Notes: a model not told the origin generated them from the letters alone. 64,000 bases of DNA from Palsa-504 sp963795795 (GCA_963795795.1 CAWCJS010000027.1:372001-436000), one strand, 5' to 3'. Positions 36,413 through 46,188 are shown, counted from the stretch's first letter. A program made the numbers and translations.

Positions 36413-37912
36413 TCAGCCCCCGGCCGGTGCCTCGACGGCCGCCTCCTGATCCGGCAGGCCGCTTACGGCCAGGTCGCTGGATCGCGCGAGGCGGCCGTGC
36501 ACCCGCGCGGCGTAATAGGCGATGCCGATCACGAGCGGGATGCCGACGAGCCAGTAGGAGACGCGGATGTCAAGTTTCCAGACGGGGTTGGTCGCCGCCC
36601 GGGGCCACACGAGGTCGACCAGCGTCGCGGCCGCCGCCAGTAGGGCCAGGATGTTGACCGGAATTCCCCAGCGGCCGAGCTTGAAGGGCGCCGGCGTCTT
36701 GGGCCATCCCCGCAGCCGTGCGTAGAGCGTGATCCCGAGTACCAGGACGTAGGGCACGTAGATCGCGGCGATAGCGCCGGTGACCAGAACGGTGAGGTTC
36801 TGCGTGATGATGATGAGCGGCAGCGACGTCAGCACGCCGATCACGATCGCGGCTACCCACGGCTCGCCGTTCGGCCGCGTCCGGGACAGCGCGCCAGAGA
36901 ACGGCAGCATCCCGGCCCGGGCCATGCCGAAGATGTGCCGGCACATGGCCGTGAACAGCGTATTGATCGCCATGAAGAGGGTCCAGGCGATGACGACCAG
37001 GAAGACCTTGGCCACCGCTCCGTTCAGGGAGTTGCTGATGATGTCCTGTACCGGGGTGGCGCTCTTCATCAACGCGCCCAGGTTCGGTATGGAGAGCAGG
37101 AAGAAGAACAGGAAGACCGTTCCGGCGAGAACTGACATGCCGAGCGCGCCGAGGATCGCCCGAGGAGCCTGGCGCTGGGCGTGAATGGTCTCCTCCCCGA
37201 GCGTGCCGGCCGTCTCGAAGGTGAACAGAGCCCACAGCCCGACGAATATCCCTCCGCCGACGAAGCCGGGCAGCCAGGCCGTGAACGTGGAACCCGTTCC
37301 GGCCGAGCTGAACAGCACCGTCGGGGCGTGGTGCGGGCCGAACGCGAACACGAGTACCGAGAGCACGAACAGCACGAACAGCTCGGCCGCCACGCCCACG
37401 ACCGTCAGGCGGCCGAGTACATCGATCCCGAGGAGGTTCAGCAGCAGCGCCACGAGAATGAAGCCGACGGAGATCTCGACGATGACCAGGTGGGTGGTGG
37501 TAATGCCGAACAGCGGGCCGAGGATCGCGGGCATCACGATGGTGTAGGCGGGCAGCAGCGACAGCAGGGCGCCCAGGTACAGCCACCCCACCCACCAGCC
37601 GGCTCGCCGCCCGGCGAGCTGCAGGGGCCAGTGGTAGACCGCGGCGGCGAACGGGTAGTGAGAGGCTAGCTCCGCGTAGTTCAGGCAGGCCAGGAGCAGC
37701 GAAGCCCCGACGATGAGCCAGCCCCAGAAGAAGGCGGGCCCGGAAGACTCGAGCGCGAACGCGAAGAGGCTGAATATCCCGGCGGTGATGCCCGCGCACG
37801 CGTAGGTGATCGCCCCGTTCGTAAGGCCCGTGATAGCCCGCTTCAGGCCCCTGGTGGAAGTCCCCGCCGATCCGGACGCTGACCCGCCTAGGGCCGCCTT
37901 TTCTGTAGTCAT
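36413..37912 (-). CDS. APC-superfamily amino acid/amine permease
   Basis: 499 residues from the ATG at 37910-37912 (MTTEKAALGG), which follows GAGAGGAAG and overlaps the upstream SDR stop; the longer open frame upstream belongs to the SDR region. About twelve membrane helices, with GLTNGAITYACAGITAGIFS at helix 1 and FTFETAGTLGEETIHAQRQA in the conserved cytoplasmic loop. Resembles ethanolamine/choline- or GABA-type permeases. It would import the substrate used by the neighbouring SDR, oxidoreductase and kinase. Confidence 0.9.
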   Translation of the reverse strand: MTTEKAALGGSASGSAGTSTRGLKRAITGLTNGAITYACAGITAGIFSLFAFALESSGPAFFWGWLIVGASLLLACLNYAELASHYPFAAAVYHWPLQLAGRRAGWWVGWLYLGALLSLLPAYTIVMPAILGPLFGITTTHLVIVEISVGFILVALLLNLLGIDVLGRLTVVGVAAELFVLFVLSVLVFAFGPHHAPTVLFSSAGTGSTFTAWLPGFVGGGIFVGLWALFTFETAGTLGEETIHAQRQAPRAILGALGMSVLAGTVFLFFFLLSIPNLGALMKSATPVQDIISNSLNGAVAKVFLVVIAWTLFMAINTLFTAMCRHIFGMARAGMLPFSGALSRTRPNGEPWVAAIVIGVLTSLPLIIITQNLTVLVTGAIAAIYVPYVLVLGITLYARLRGWPKTPAPFKLGRWGIPVNILALLAAAATLVDLVWPRAATNPVWKLDIRVSYWLVGIPLVIGIAYYAARVHGRLARSSDLAVSGLPDQEAAVEAPAGG

Positions 37913-38715
37913 CTCGCTTCCTCTCCCAGCTCGATGCTGGTCGGCATGGACAGAACTGCGCTCTGGCCGCCGTCGACGGGGAGCACGGCGCCGGTGACAT
38001 AGCTGGACTGTTCGCGCAGTAGCCAGGCCACGGCGTTGCCGACATCCGCCGGCTCGCCGACGCGCCCGACCGGGTTGAACCGCACGCGGCCGCTGAGGAC
38101 GTCCTCGGACAGGAACGGCGCCGACATCGGCGACCGCACCCACCCGGGTGCCACTACGTTCACGGTGATCCCGTATTCGGCCAGGTCGCAGGCCATACCA
38201 CGGGCCAGTAGGTGGAGGCCGGCCTTGCTCGCGGAGTAGTCAGCAGACTCGGGCTCCGCGGCCAGGCCGTTGATCGAGCTGATGAACACGATGCGTCCCG
38301 GTCGGCCCGCCCGGACCATGGCGGCCGCTGCCGCCTGGCCGCACAAGAACGCACCCTTGAGGTTGATCGCGAGGGTGCGGTCCCATTGCTCCTCGCTTAT
38401 CTCCAGGAACGGACGGTACGTGACCACGCCGTGCGCGCAGACCAGCGCATAAAGTCCCTCATGCGATAGGAGCACCTCGTCGAACAGCGTGGCTACCTGG
38501 CCGGAGTCCGATACGTCACACTGCACGGCCGTCACTTCGCCCAGCGGGGCGAGCTCCTCGCATGCCTCGTCGAGGTCGCTGCGGGTCCGCGACGCGATCA
38601 CCACGGCCGCGCCCTCGCCGAGCAGCGTGCGTGCGATGCCGCGCCCGATTCCGCGAGCACCCCCGGTGACAACCGCGAGAGCTCCGGCCAAGGAGTCCAG
38701 CAACATCCTTCGCAC
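37909..38715 (-). CDS. SDR-family oxidoreductase
   Basis: 268 residues with the NAD(P) motif TGGARGIGRGIA, the NAG-equivalent CAHG, catalytic Ser in FISSINGLA and the intact YSASK motif near residue 161. It is the first gene of a two-gene minus-strand unit with the permease (ATGA overlap). SDR enzymes in amino-alcohol microcompartment loci oxidise amino-alcohols such as 1-amino-2-propanol. A related gene is at 48985. The exact substrate is inferred only from context. Confidence 0.9.
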   Translation of the reverse strand: MRRMLLDSLAGALAVVTGGARGIGRGIARTLLGEGAAVVIASRTRSDLDEACEELAPLGEVTAVQCDVSDSGQVATLFDEVLLSHEGLYALVCAHGVVTYRPFLEISEEQWDRTLAINLKGAFLCGQAAAAAMVRAGRPGRIVFISSINGLAAEPESADYSASKAGLHLLARGMACDLAEYGITVNVVAPGWVRSPMSAPFLSEDVLSGRVRFNPVGRVGEPADVGNAVAWLLREQSSYVTGAVLPVDGGQSAVLSMPTSIELGEEAR

Positions 38716-38770
38716 TTCCTCAGTCCGCCAACGTCAGAGCATCCGCGACCAGAACTCCGTTCTGGCCATT

Positions 38771-38780
38771 AAATGGTCTG
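38771..38780 (+). promoter_or_regulatory. Shared motif AAATGGTCTG in divergent promoter region
   Basis: Identical to 36333-36342. It overlaps the small palindrome CCATT-A-AATGG (38766-38776). The region 38716-38927 also contains GCAT-ACC-ATGC (38800-38810), so it is dense in inverted repeats suited to repressor control of both flanking genes. Confidence 0.4.
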
Positions 38781-38889
38781 GTTGGATCGAGTGCGTCTGG
38801 CATACCATGCGGTCGCTGGGAAGGTCAAGGTCCTGACCGCCTTTCCAGGCCGAATAAGCTCGATCTGCCAGTTACTGCGAGCGAAGCCC

Positions 38890-38919
38890 TTGCTCTATCC
38901 GACGCTTTTGGCATAGTAC
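38890..38919 (+). promoter_or_regulatory. Probable leaderless promoter of the FAD oxidoreductase
   Basis: TTGCTC (38890-38895) and TAGTAC (38914-38919) are 18 bases apart, and the start codon begins at 38928, only 8 bases after the -10 box. The intervening TGGTCTG (38920-38926) is the shared motif core, so a repressor there would sit on the transcription start. Confidence 0.4.
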
Positions 38920-38927
38920 TGGTCTGG

Positions 38928-41420
38928 ATGAACGAGCGAGATAACCTAGCAGACCAAGTAACGCCACAGATGGCAGGCTTCCCGGCCGCGGCGAGCATCG
39001 TGATCGTCGGCGGTGGCATCGCCGGCTGTGCGCTGGCGTACCAGCTGGCCGAACTCGGCGCCACCGGCGTCCTGGTGCTGGAGCAGAATCAGCTGGGCTC
39101 AGGTACCACGTGGCACGCGGCCGGAGCCGTCGGGCGGATGCGCGTGTCGGCCAGCCTCGCGCGCATAAACGATCGCAGCGCTGCGCTTTACGCGCGGGTG
39201 GCGCGCGAGAGCGGCCTGCCTACCGGCTGGCAGGAAGCCGGCAGCCTCACCGTGGCGCGAGGCCACGAGCGCATGGTGCAGTTGCGCCGGGCCGGGTCGC
39301 TCGCGCGGCGCTTCGGCGTGGAAGTCCAGGAGATTGACGGCGCGCAGGCCCGCGAGCGCTGGCCGCTGGCGCAGCTGGACGACATCGTCGGCGGCGTCTG
39401 GCTGCCCGGTGACGGGATCGTCGAGCCGCTGAGCCTCGTCCGCGCCATAGCGAGCGAGGCCGGCCGGCGCGGGGTGCAGATCATCGAGGGTGTCCGCGTC
39501 ACGGAACTGCTCCAGCGCGCTGGGCATATCCGCGGTGTCGCCACCACTGCTGGCCCGATCGATGCGGGTACCGTGGTCCTCTGCGGCGGCATGTGGACCG
39601 CGCAACTCGCCCGGGCCGCCGGCGTCAGCATCCCCCTGCACCCGGTGGAGCATCACTACGTGCTGTCCAACCCGGTCGGCGAGGATATAACAGGGCTGCC
39701 GGTGGTGCGCGATCCCGACGGGAGCATCTACTTCCGGGGCAAGGGGTCTGCGCTGATGCTCGGGTCATTCCAGAAGGCCAGCAAGCCGTGGTTGGTGGAT
39801 CGCGTCCCTGACGACTACGCCTTCAGCCTGCTCGAGCCTGACTGGCAGCATTTCGAGGCGCCGCTGAAGGAGGGGCTGCGCCGCCTGCCGCTGCTGGAGT
39901 CAGCCGGAATCGCCAAGTTCGTCAACGGCCCGGAAAGCTTCACGCCGGACGGTAATCCCCTCGTAGGCGAGGTGCCGGAGATCCGCCGCCTGTACGTGGA
40001 CGCCGGCTTCAACTCGTCAGGCCTGGCTTACAGCGGCGGGGTCGGCGAGGCGCTCGCCCAGTGGATCGTCGCAGACGAGCCGCCGAGCGATCTGTGGGCG
40101 ATCGACATCCGCCGGTTCCGCCCCGAGCAGGGCAGGAGGTCCTACCTGCGGGAACGCTCCGCTGAGGTGCTCGGGACCCACATGCAGATGGCATACCCCA
40201 ACCTGGAGTTCCGGCAAGGCCGGGACCTCCTGCGAAGCCCGCTGCACGACCGGCTCGCCTCCGCTGGCGCGTGCTTCGGCGAGAAGGCAGGCGTCGAGCG
40301 CCCCACCTGGTTCGCGGGACGAGGCGAGGCGCCCGTCACCGAGTACTCGTTCGGGCGCCAGAACTGGTTTGAGCGCTCTCGCGCCGAGCACCTGGCCGCG
40401 CGTAACGACGTCGCGGTGTTCGACCAGAGCGGGTTCACCAAACTGGAGATCAACGGCGCTGACGCCCTGGCGTTCCTGCAGCGCATGTGTGCCGGCGACG
40501 TCGACGTCGAGGCTGGCCGGATCGTCTATACGGCGATGCTGACCTCGCGCGGGACGTTCGCCAGCGACCTGACCGTCATTCGTACCGGGCCGACGGCGTT
40601 CATGGTAATCACCGGGACGGCGCAGGCAGTATCCGACGGCGCCTGGCTGCACCGGCACATCCGCGCGGACGAGGACGTCCGTATCGAGGATCGTTCGGCC
40701 GACTTGGCCGTGCTCGGCGTGATGGGCCCCCGATCACGTGACCTGCTGAGCCCCCTGTGCGATGCCGACCTGTCGCATGCGGCGTTTCCGTTCGCGACGT
40801 CGCGTGAGCTCGTGATCGCCGCGGTCCCTTGCCGTGCGGTACGCATCACCTACGTCGGAGAGCTCGGTTGGGAGATCTATGCGCCGGCCGGTGATGCTGG
40901 CGCTCTCTACGACGCGATCTGGCGCGCCGGTCAGCCCTTCGGCCTGGTCAATGGCGGCCACTACGCGATCAATTCGCTCCGGCTCGAGAAGGGCTATCGC
41001 GCCTGGGGCTCTGACCTCTCGATGGATCACACGCCCCTAGAGGCGGGCCTCGGGTTTGCCGTAGCGTGGGGCAAGTCCGCCGCGTTCCTGGGCGGTGCGG
41101 CGCTTCGCGCCCAGCGCAGCGGGCCACCGCCGGCCAAGCGGATGCTGTCTTTCGTCCTCGAGGATCCCGAACCAGTCCTGTGGGGGGGCGAGCTGATCTT
41201 CCGTGATCGGGAGTGCGTTGGATACACCACCTCCGGCGCCTACGGGCATTCGCTCGGGGCATCTGTCGCGCTCGGGTACGTGCGCCTGGCGGGCCAGCCA
41301 GCCAACCGCGCGGAACTGGAATCCGGCCGCTACGAGATCGACGTGGCCGGTCGGCGGTTCGCGGCACATGCGTCTGTGGCGCCGCCCTTCGATCCCGCGC
41401 GGAAGCGGATTCTCGTCTGA
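38928..41420 (+). CDS. FAD-dependent amine dehydrogenase/oxidase with GcvT-like folate domain
   Basis: 830 residues. The N-terminal DAO domain has the FAD motif VIVGGGIAGCALAYQL and GTTWHAAG, where His63 is the usual covalent-FAD residue of dimethylglycine and sarcosine dehydrogenases. The C-terminal half (about 430-830) is an aminomethyltransferase-like domain (FDQSGFTKLEINGADALAFL, RLEKGYRAWGSDLSMDHTPL) that binds tetrahydrofolate. Such enzymes oxidatively N-demethylate methylated amino acids and pass the one-carbon unit to folate. Here the substrate may be an N-methylated amino alcohol or acid, judged from the neighbouring permeases, SDR and kinase. Confidence 0.9.
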   Translation: MNERDNLADQVTPQMAGFPAAASIVIVGGGIAGCALAYQLAELGATGVLVLEQNQLGSGTTWHAAGAVGRMRVSASLARINDRSAALYARVARESGLPTGWQEAGSLTVARGHERMVQLRRAGSLARRFGVEVQEIDGAQARERWPLAQLDDIVGGVWLPGDGIVEPLSLVRAIASEAGRRGVQIIEGVRVTELLQRAGHIRGVATTAGPIDAGTVVLCGGMWTAQLARAAGVSIPLHPVEHHYVLSNPVGEDITGLPVVRDPDGSIYFRGKGSALMLGSFQKASKPWLVDRVPDDYAFSLLEPDWQHFEAPLKEGLRRLPLLESAGIAKFVNGPESFTPDGNPLVGEVPEIRRLYVDAGFNSSGLAYSGGVGEALAQWIVADEPPSDLWAIDIRRFRPEQGRRSYLRERSAEVLGTHMQMAYPNLEFRQGRDLLRSPLHDRLASAGACFGEKAGVERPTWFAGRGEAPVTEYSFGRQNWFERSRAEHLAARNDVAVFDQSGFTKLEINGADALAFLQRMCAGDVDVEAGRIVYTAMLTSRGTFASDLTVIRTGPTAFMVITGTAQAVSDGAWLHRHIRADEDVRIEDRSADLAVLGVMGPRSRDLLSPLCDADLSHAAFPFATSRELVIAAVPCRAVRITYVGELGWEIYAPAGDAGALYDAIWRAGQPFGLVNGGHYAINSLRLEKGYRAWGSDLSMDHTPLEAGLGFAVAWGKSAAFLGGAALRAQRSGPPPAKRMLSFVLEDPEPVLWGGELIFRDRECVGYTTSGAYGHSLGASVALGYVRLAGQPANRAELESGRYEIDVAGRRFAAHASVAPPFDPARKRILV

Positions 41421-41482
41421 GGCGGGCAGGTGAGGCAGGCGGGTGAGGCACTAATGGCAGGGATCATCTCGCGGGAGCCGCC

Positions 41483-42496
41483 GTGATCCGCCCCGGCAGC
41501 GTGACCAGCAGGCTCGATGGGGGCGGGATCACGGACATGGCCGCGCTCGCCCGCCGGGCCGCCGAGCGGTACGGCATATCGCCGGACTGCCGCCTACACC
41601 TGTACCCGCTCACGGAGAACTGGACTTACCGGATCGAGCCGCTATCCGGTGACCCGGTGGTGCTCCGCATGTACCGCCCGGGCGGCCGATCGGCGGTTGA
41701 GATCCACTCGGAGCTCGCGTGGATGTCGGCCATCCGGGCTGACGAGCAGGAACAACTGCTGCCGAGCGTCATCGCGACGCTCGACGGCTGCGAGCTACTG
41801 GAGATCGCGCGCGATCCGCCGCTGGAACGGTGCTTTTGCGTCGCGTTCAGCTGTGTCGCCGGCAGCGAGCCCGCCGCTGACGAACTCGCGCCGTGGTTTC
41901 CCCGGCTGGGGGCCCTCACGGCCCGGCTGCATCGGCAGGCTCGCGCCTGGACGCCGCCGCCGTGGTTCGAGCGCCCGCGCTGGGATGTCAGCACCACGCT
42001 CGGGGAGCGCGCGCACTGGGGTCCCTGGCACGCGAGCGTGACCGATGCTGAGGAACGCCGCCAGCTACAGCGCCTCGCCGACGTCGTCACCACCCGCCTG
42101 CGTCGCTTTGGCACCGAACCCGCGCGGTTCGGGCTCGTACACGCCGACCTGCGCCTCGCCAACCTGCTCGTCGACGGCGAACGCGTCACCGTGATCGACT
42201 TCGACGATTGCGGCTTCAGCTGGTTCCTCTACGACCTCGCCTGCGCACTGACGTTCAACGAGGGGCGTCCCGACGTCGGCGATCTGATCGCCGCGTGGGT
42301 CCAGGGGTACCGGCAGGTCGAGCCGCTATCACGCGAGGACGAGGACGAAATCATGACGTTCCTCATGCTGCGGCGGCTGATGCTGAGCGCCTACATCGGC
42401 CTGCGACCCGACACGGAGCTGGCCGCAGAACTCCTCCAGACCCGGTTCTCAGCGCAGACCTGCGCGATCGCCGAGCCGTACCTAAGGCGATTCTGA
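41483..42496 (+). CDS. APH/choline-kinase-type phosphotransferase, copy A
   Basis: 337 residues with a GTG start. The kinase-like fold shows the catalytic loop LVHADLRLANLL (near residue 215) and the metal-binding VIDFDDCGFSW. It is a clear paralogue of the gene at 47916, sharing DFDDxGFSWxLYDL and the following helix. In amino-alcohol microcompartment loci this kinase phosphorylates the hydroxyl of the amino alcohol before a phospholyase acts. It ends two bases inside the second copy of the long direct repeat. Confidence 0.88.
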   Translation: MIRPGSVTSRLDGGGITDMAALARRAAERYGISPDCRLHLYPLTENWTYRIEPLSGDPVVLRMYRPGGRSAVEIHSELAWMSAIRADEQEQLLPSVIATLDGCELLEIARDPPLERCFCVAFSCVAGSEPAADELAPWFPRLGALTARLHRQARAWTPPPWFERPRWDVSTTLGERAHWGPWHASVTDAEERRQLQRLADVVTTRLRRFGTEPARFGLVHADLRLANLLVDGERVTVIDFDDCGFSWFLYDLACALTFNEGRPDVGDLIAAWVQGYRQVEPLSREDEDEIMTFLMLRRLMLSAYIGLRPDTELAAELLQTRFSAQTCAIAEPYLRRF

Positions 42497-42627
42497 TTCA
42501 TGATCAAGAGTTCCGGTTGAGTTAATCTGGGCGCCACTCAACCTCTTGACAGCAATCGGTACTTTCGGTACTTATTTGGTTTAGCCGAACGGAGCCATGC
42601 GGGGTCCCCGTTGCCTGCTGGAGGTGA
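42495..42627 (+). repeat. Long direct repeat, copy 2 (operon promoter)
   Basis: About 133 bases, matching 35346-35476. It carries GGTTGAGT (42515-42522) and its exact inverse ACTCAACC (42536-42543), a TTGACA box at 42546-42551, a possible -10 TACTTAT 17 bases later (42569-42575), and ends in GGAGGTGATC, a very strong ribosome site for the GTG at 42630. This is the likely control region of the microcompartment operon. Confidence 0.75.
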
Positions 42628-42629
42628 TC

Positions 42630-43905
42630 GTGGCCGAGGAGCTGATCGCCTTCGCCTCCAAGCAGGACATGCTGGCGAAGTCCAAGCAGTTCTGGAACCC
42701 GGACAAGACACAGTTCTGGATCGACTCCGGCGTCCCGCTGGTCATCGACCGGCGGGAGGGCTACTTCATCTACGACGTCGAGGGCAAGCGCCTCATCGAC
42801 GTACACCTCAACGGCGGCACGTACAACCTGGGCCACCGCAACCCGGAAGTGGTCGCCGCGGTGACCGCGGCCATGCAGCGGTTCGACATCGGCAACCATC
42901 ACTTCCCCTCGCTGGCCCGCACCGCGCTGGCCGAGGCGCTGGTCGGCACGGCTCCTGAGGGCATCGCCAAGGTGATATACGGCAGCGGCGGCAGCGAGGC
43001 GAACGACATCGCGCTGAAGAGCGCGCGGCACGCGACCAAGAAGCGCGGCATCGTATCGGTGATCAAGGCCTATCACGGGCATACCGGGCTGGCCGTGGCG
43101 ACCGGGGACGAGCGGTTCACCACGCTGTTCCTCGCCGACCGGCCTGACGAGTTCACCCACGTGCCGTTCAACGACCTGGACGCGATGGAGGCGGCGCTGC
43201 GGGGCCGCGACGTGGCGGCGGTGATCATGGAGACGATCCCGGCCACTTACGGCTTCCCGCTGCCGGCGCCCGGCTACCTGTCAGAGGTCAAGCGGCTCTG
43301 CGAACGCTACGGGGCGCTCTACATCGCCGACGAGGTGCAGACCGGGCTCATGCGCACCGGTGAGCTGTGGGCGATCAGCAAGCACGGCGTCGCGCCGGAC
43401 ATCCTGGTCTCCGGCAAGGGCATATCCGGCGGCATGTACCCGATCAGCGTGGTGCTGGCGACCGAGAACGCCTCGGGCTGGCTGACCGAGGACGGCTTCG
43501 GGCACATATCCAGCTTCGGCGGCGCCGAGCTCGGCTGCGTGGCCGCGCTCAAGACCCTCGAGATCACCTGCCAGGCCCGAGGTCAGGTCGATGGTGCACT
43601 ACATCTCCGACGTATTCACCACGGGGCTTGGGCGTATCCAGGCGCAGTACCCGGACTGGTTCACCGGCATCCGGCAGGACGGGCTGGTCATGGGGCTGGA
43701 GTTCGGCCACCCACAGGGCGCCAAGTTCGCCATGAAACGGCTGTACGAGAACGGGGTGTGGGCGATCTTTTCCACCCTCGACCCCAGCGTGCTGCAGTAC
43801 AAGCCCGGCATCCTGCTCACCCCGGCGCTCTGCGAGGAACTGCTGGAACGGACCGAGGTGGCCATCGGCAAGGCCCGCGACGACGTAGCCGAGAAGCGGC
43901 GATGA
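42630..43905 (+). CDS. Class III PLP aminotransferase/phospholyase, frameshifted
   Basis: The GTG at 42630 directly follows the ribosome site; an ATG at 42597 is in frame but lies upstream of it. It has the class III pattern: GSGGSEANDIAL, YHGHTG, YIADEVQTGLMRTG (Asp234) and the PLP Lys263 in LVSGKGISGGMYP. One extra C near 43571-43572 breaks the frame after LKTLEIT. Removing it gives CRPEVRSMVHYISDVFTTGL and the C-terminus to 43905, about 425 residues in total. In RMM-type loci the homologue acts on a phosphorylated amino alcohol and releases ammonia and phosphate, leaving an aldehyde. That role is inference here. Confidence 0.87.
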
Positions 43906-44025
43906 CAACCATGAGGCCGGACGGCTCGAGGGGGTCTGGGGTGAACGATTTCCCCCGAGGAGCGGGGGATCCGGGGGGTCGGCGCCCCGGATCACCGCAT
44001 TGAGCTGCTCACCGACCCGGCGGGC

Positions 44026-45582
44026 GTGCCGCGCGCGCGGGCCATGCTGCAGCGCGCCGAGTGGGCCGCGCGCGCGTTCGCCAGGTACGACAAGGGCTCG
44101 GTCGACGCGATCGTCCGCGCCGCCGCCGAGGCGGGCGCGGCCAAGGCACGCGAGTACGCCGAGTGGGCGGTACGGGAAACCGGGTTCGGGGTCGTCGACC
44201 ACAAGGTGCTCAAGAACGTCGCGTGCAGCACCGGGATTGCGGAGCACTACGCGGGCCACGACTACGTGACGCCGAGGCTCGACCCCGAGGCCAAGATCGT
44301 CGAGATACCCCGCCCGGCGGGCGTGGTGCTGGCGCTGACCCCGTCGACCAACCCGGTCGCCACCGTGTTCTTCAAGGCCATGCTGGCCCTGATGACCCGG
44401 AACGTGGTCGTGCTGAGCCCGCACCCGCTGGCCAAGGAGTGCTGCGCGGACGCCGCCAGGACGCTGGCCGCGGCGGCAGTCGCGGCGGGCGCGCCGGACG
44501 GCGTCATCCAGGTGGTCGACGAGCCGTCGGTGCCGCTGATCGACACGCTGATGACGGACGAGCGGACCAGCGTGATCGTCGCCACCGGGGGCGTGCCGGT
44601 GGTGCGCGCCGCCTACAGCTCGGGTAACCCGGCCATCGGGGTGGGGCCAGGCAACGTGCCCGTGCTGGTCGACGCCACGGCCGACCTGCCCAAGGCGGCG
44701 GCGCGGATCGTGGACAGCAAGAGCTTCGACAACTCCATCCTGTGCACCAACGAGTCGGTGCTGATCGTCGAGGAGCAGGTCGCCACGGCGCTACTGCGGC
44801 AGCTGCGGCGGGCCGGGGCCTACCTGCTCGAGCCCGCCGAGCGGGACGCGGTCTCGCGAACGCTGTTCCCCGGCGGCCGGTTCGACATCCGGTTCGTCGG
44901 CAAGGACGCGCCGTGGATCGCGGCCCAGGCCGGCGTCCGCGTGCCCGTGAACACGCGCGTCCTCCTCGCGCCGTTCGACCTGGTCGTGCCGGAAGAGCCG
45001 CTCGCCCACGAGAAGCTCTGCCCGGTGCTCGGCCTGGTCCGGGTGCCATCCGCCCGGCGCGGCATCGAGGCGGCGCGCGCCGTGCTGCGGCTGTCCGGCC
45101 GCGGCCACTCGGCCGCCATCCACAGCCGGGACCCGCGCGTGATCATGGAATATGGCGCCGCAGTCGAGGTCCTCAGGGTCGCGGTCAACGTGGGTAACAG
45201 CCTGGGCAGCGCGGGCCTGGAGACCGGCCTGGCCCCGACGATGACGGTCGGCACCGGCTTCTTCGGCCGCTCGTCCATGACCGAGAACCTGAACCCCAGC
45301 CACCTGGTGCAGTGGACGCGGCTCGCCTACAACAACGACAGGGCCGAGCCGTTCGGCGACTTCACCGGGCTGATTCCGTGGCAGGCGCCCGCCGGGCCCG
45401 TCCCCCCGTACCCGGTGGCCTCCAACCAGCGGGACGGCTACCATCCGGCGGGTGTCGACGGCGGGGGCACAGCCACCACCGCTCGTTCGGCAAAATTTGA
45501 ATTCCAGCCGGACACGGCCGCCCTGCGAGAAGAGATCCGCCGGCTGATCATCGAAGAGCTCTCCCAGCTAGTGGGCCGGTGA
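44026..45582 (+). CDS. Acylating (CoA-dependent) aldehyde dehydrogenase, microcompartment type
   Basis: 518 residues from the GTG at 44026. Family-like residues (DHRIELLTDPAGV) continue in frame upstream to about 43985 without a normal start; a GTG at 43940 lies in another frame, so a small indel may hide the true N-terminus. The catalytic Cys240 is in SFDNSILCTNES, and GVGPGNVPVLVD is the NAD region. The last about 25 residues (LREEIRRLIIEELSQLV) form an amphipathic helix after a Gly/Thr-rich linker, resembling an encapsulation peptide at the C-terminus. It should convert propionaldehyde-like aldehydes to acyl-CoA inside the shell. Confidence 0.88.
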   Translation: MPRARAMLQRAEWAARAFARYDKGSVDAIVRAAAEAGAAKAREYAEWAVRETGFGVVDHKVLKNVACSTGIAEHYAGHDYVTPRLDPEAKIVEIPRPAGVVLALTPSTNPVATVFFKAMLALMTRNVVVLSPHPLAKECCADAARTLAAAAVAAGAPDGVIQVVDEPSVPLIDTLMTDERTSVIVATGGVPVVRAAYSSGNPAIGVGPGNVPVLVDATADLPKAAARIVDSKSFDNSILCTNESVLIVEEQVATALLRQLRRAGAYLLEPAERDAVSRTLFPGGRFDIRFVGKDAPWIAAQAGVRVPVNTRVLLAPFDLVVPEEPLAHEKLCPVLGLVRVPSARRGIEAARAVLRLSGRGHSAAIHSRDPRVIMEYGAAVEVLRVAVNVGNSLGSAGLETGLAPTMTVGTGFFGRSSMTENLNPSHLVQWTRLAYNNDRAEPFGDFTGLIPWQAPAGPVPPYPVASNQRDGYHPAGVDGGGTATTARSAKFEFQPDTAALREEIRRLIIEELSQLVGR

Positions 45583-45585
45583 CCC

Positions 45586-46188
45586 GTGGCCGAACTCCGC
45601 TCCTTCATCTTCCTGTCCAGGCTCCAGCCGCAGACCATGTGCTACCTGGGCACCTGGATCCGCGGGTCGCTGCCGCGCAGCCACGTCGCCGCCCAGGTCA
45701 TCGAGGTGGCGCCCGGCCTGGACATCGAGCCGCTCACGGACGTGGCGGTCAAGCACGCGGACGTGCGCGCGGGCATCCTCGTGGTCGAGCGGCAGTTCGG
45801 CTACCTGGAGATCCACGGCGGGACCGACGAGGTGCAGGCGGCGGCCTCGGCGGTGCTCGGCGCGCTCGGCGCGACCGCGCGGGACGCCACCAGGCCGCAG
45901 ATTCTCGCGTCCAAGATCATCACCATGCTCGACCCGCAGCAGGCGTTCCTCGTCAACCGGAACAAGATCGGCTCGATGGCCCTGGCGGGTGAGTCGCTGT
46001 TCGTGCTGGAGATGCAGCCGGCCTCGTACGCGATCCTGGCCGCCAACGAGGCCGAGAAGGCGGCCAGGATCAAGCTGGTCGACTACCGGATGATCGGCGC
46101 TACCGGGCGGCTGTACCTGTCCGGGTCCGAGGCGGACGTGCGGCAGGCAGCGGACGCGGCGGAAGACGCCCTGCGGAGCCTCGCGTGA
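45586..46188 (+). CDS. Microcompartment shell protein, tandem-domain BMC-T
   Basis: 200 residues with two BMC-type domains (about 1-95 and 105-200): LVVERQFGYLEIHGGTDEVQ ends the first and MIGATGRLYLSGSEADVRQA ends the second. GSMALAGESLFVLEMQPASY forms part of the second. It would assemble as pseudohexameric trimers in the shell. It is paralogous to the BMC-T at 47236. The GTG start is four bases after the aldehyde dehydrogenase stop, and its own stop overlaps the next start. Confidence 0.9.
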   Translation: MAELRSFIFLSRLQPQTMCYLGTWIRGSLPRSHVAAQVIEVAPGLDIEPLTDVAVKHADVRAGILVVERQFGYLEIHGGTDEVQAAASAVLGALGATARDATRPQILASKIITMLDPQQAFLVNRNKIGSMALAGESLFVLEMQPASYAILAANEAEKAARIKLVDYRMIGATGRLYLSGSEADVRQAADAAEDALRSLA

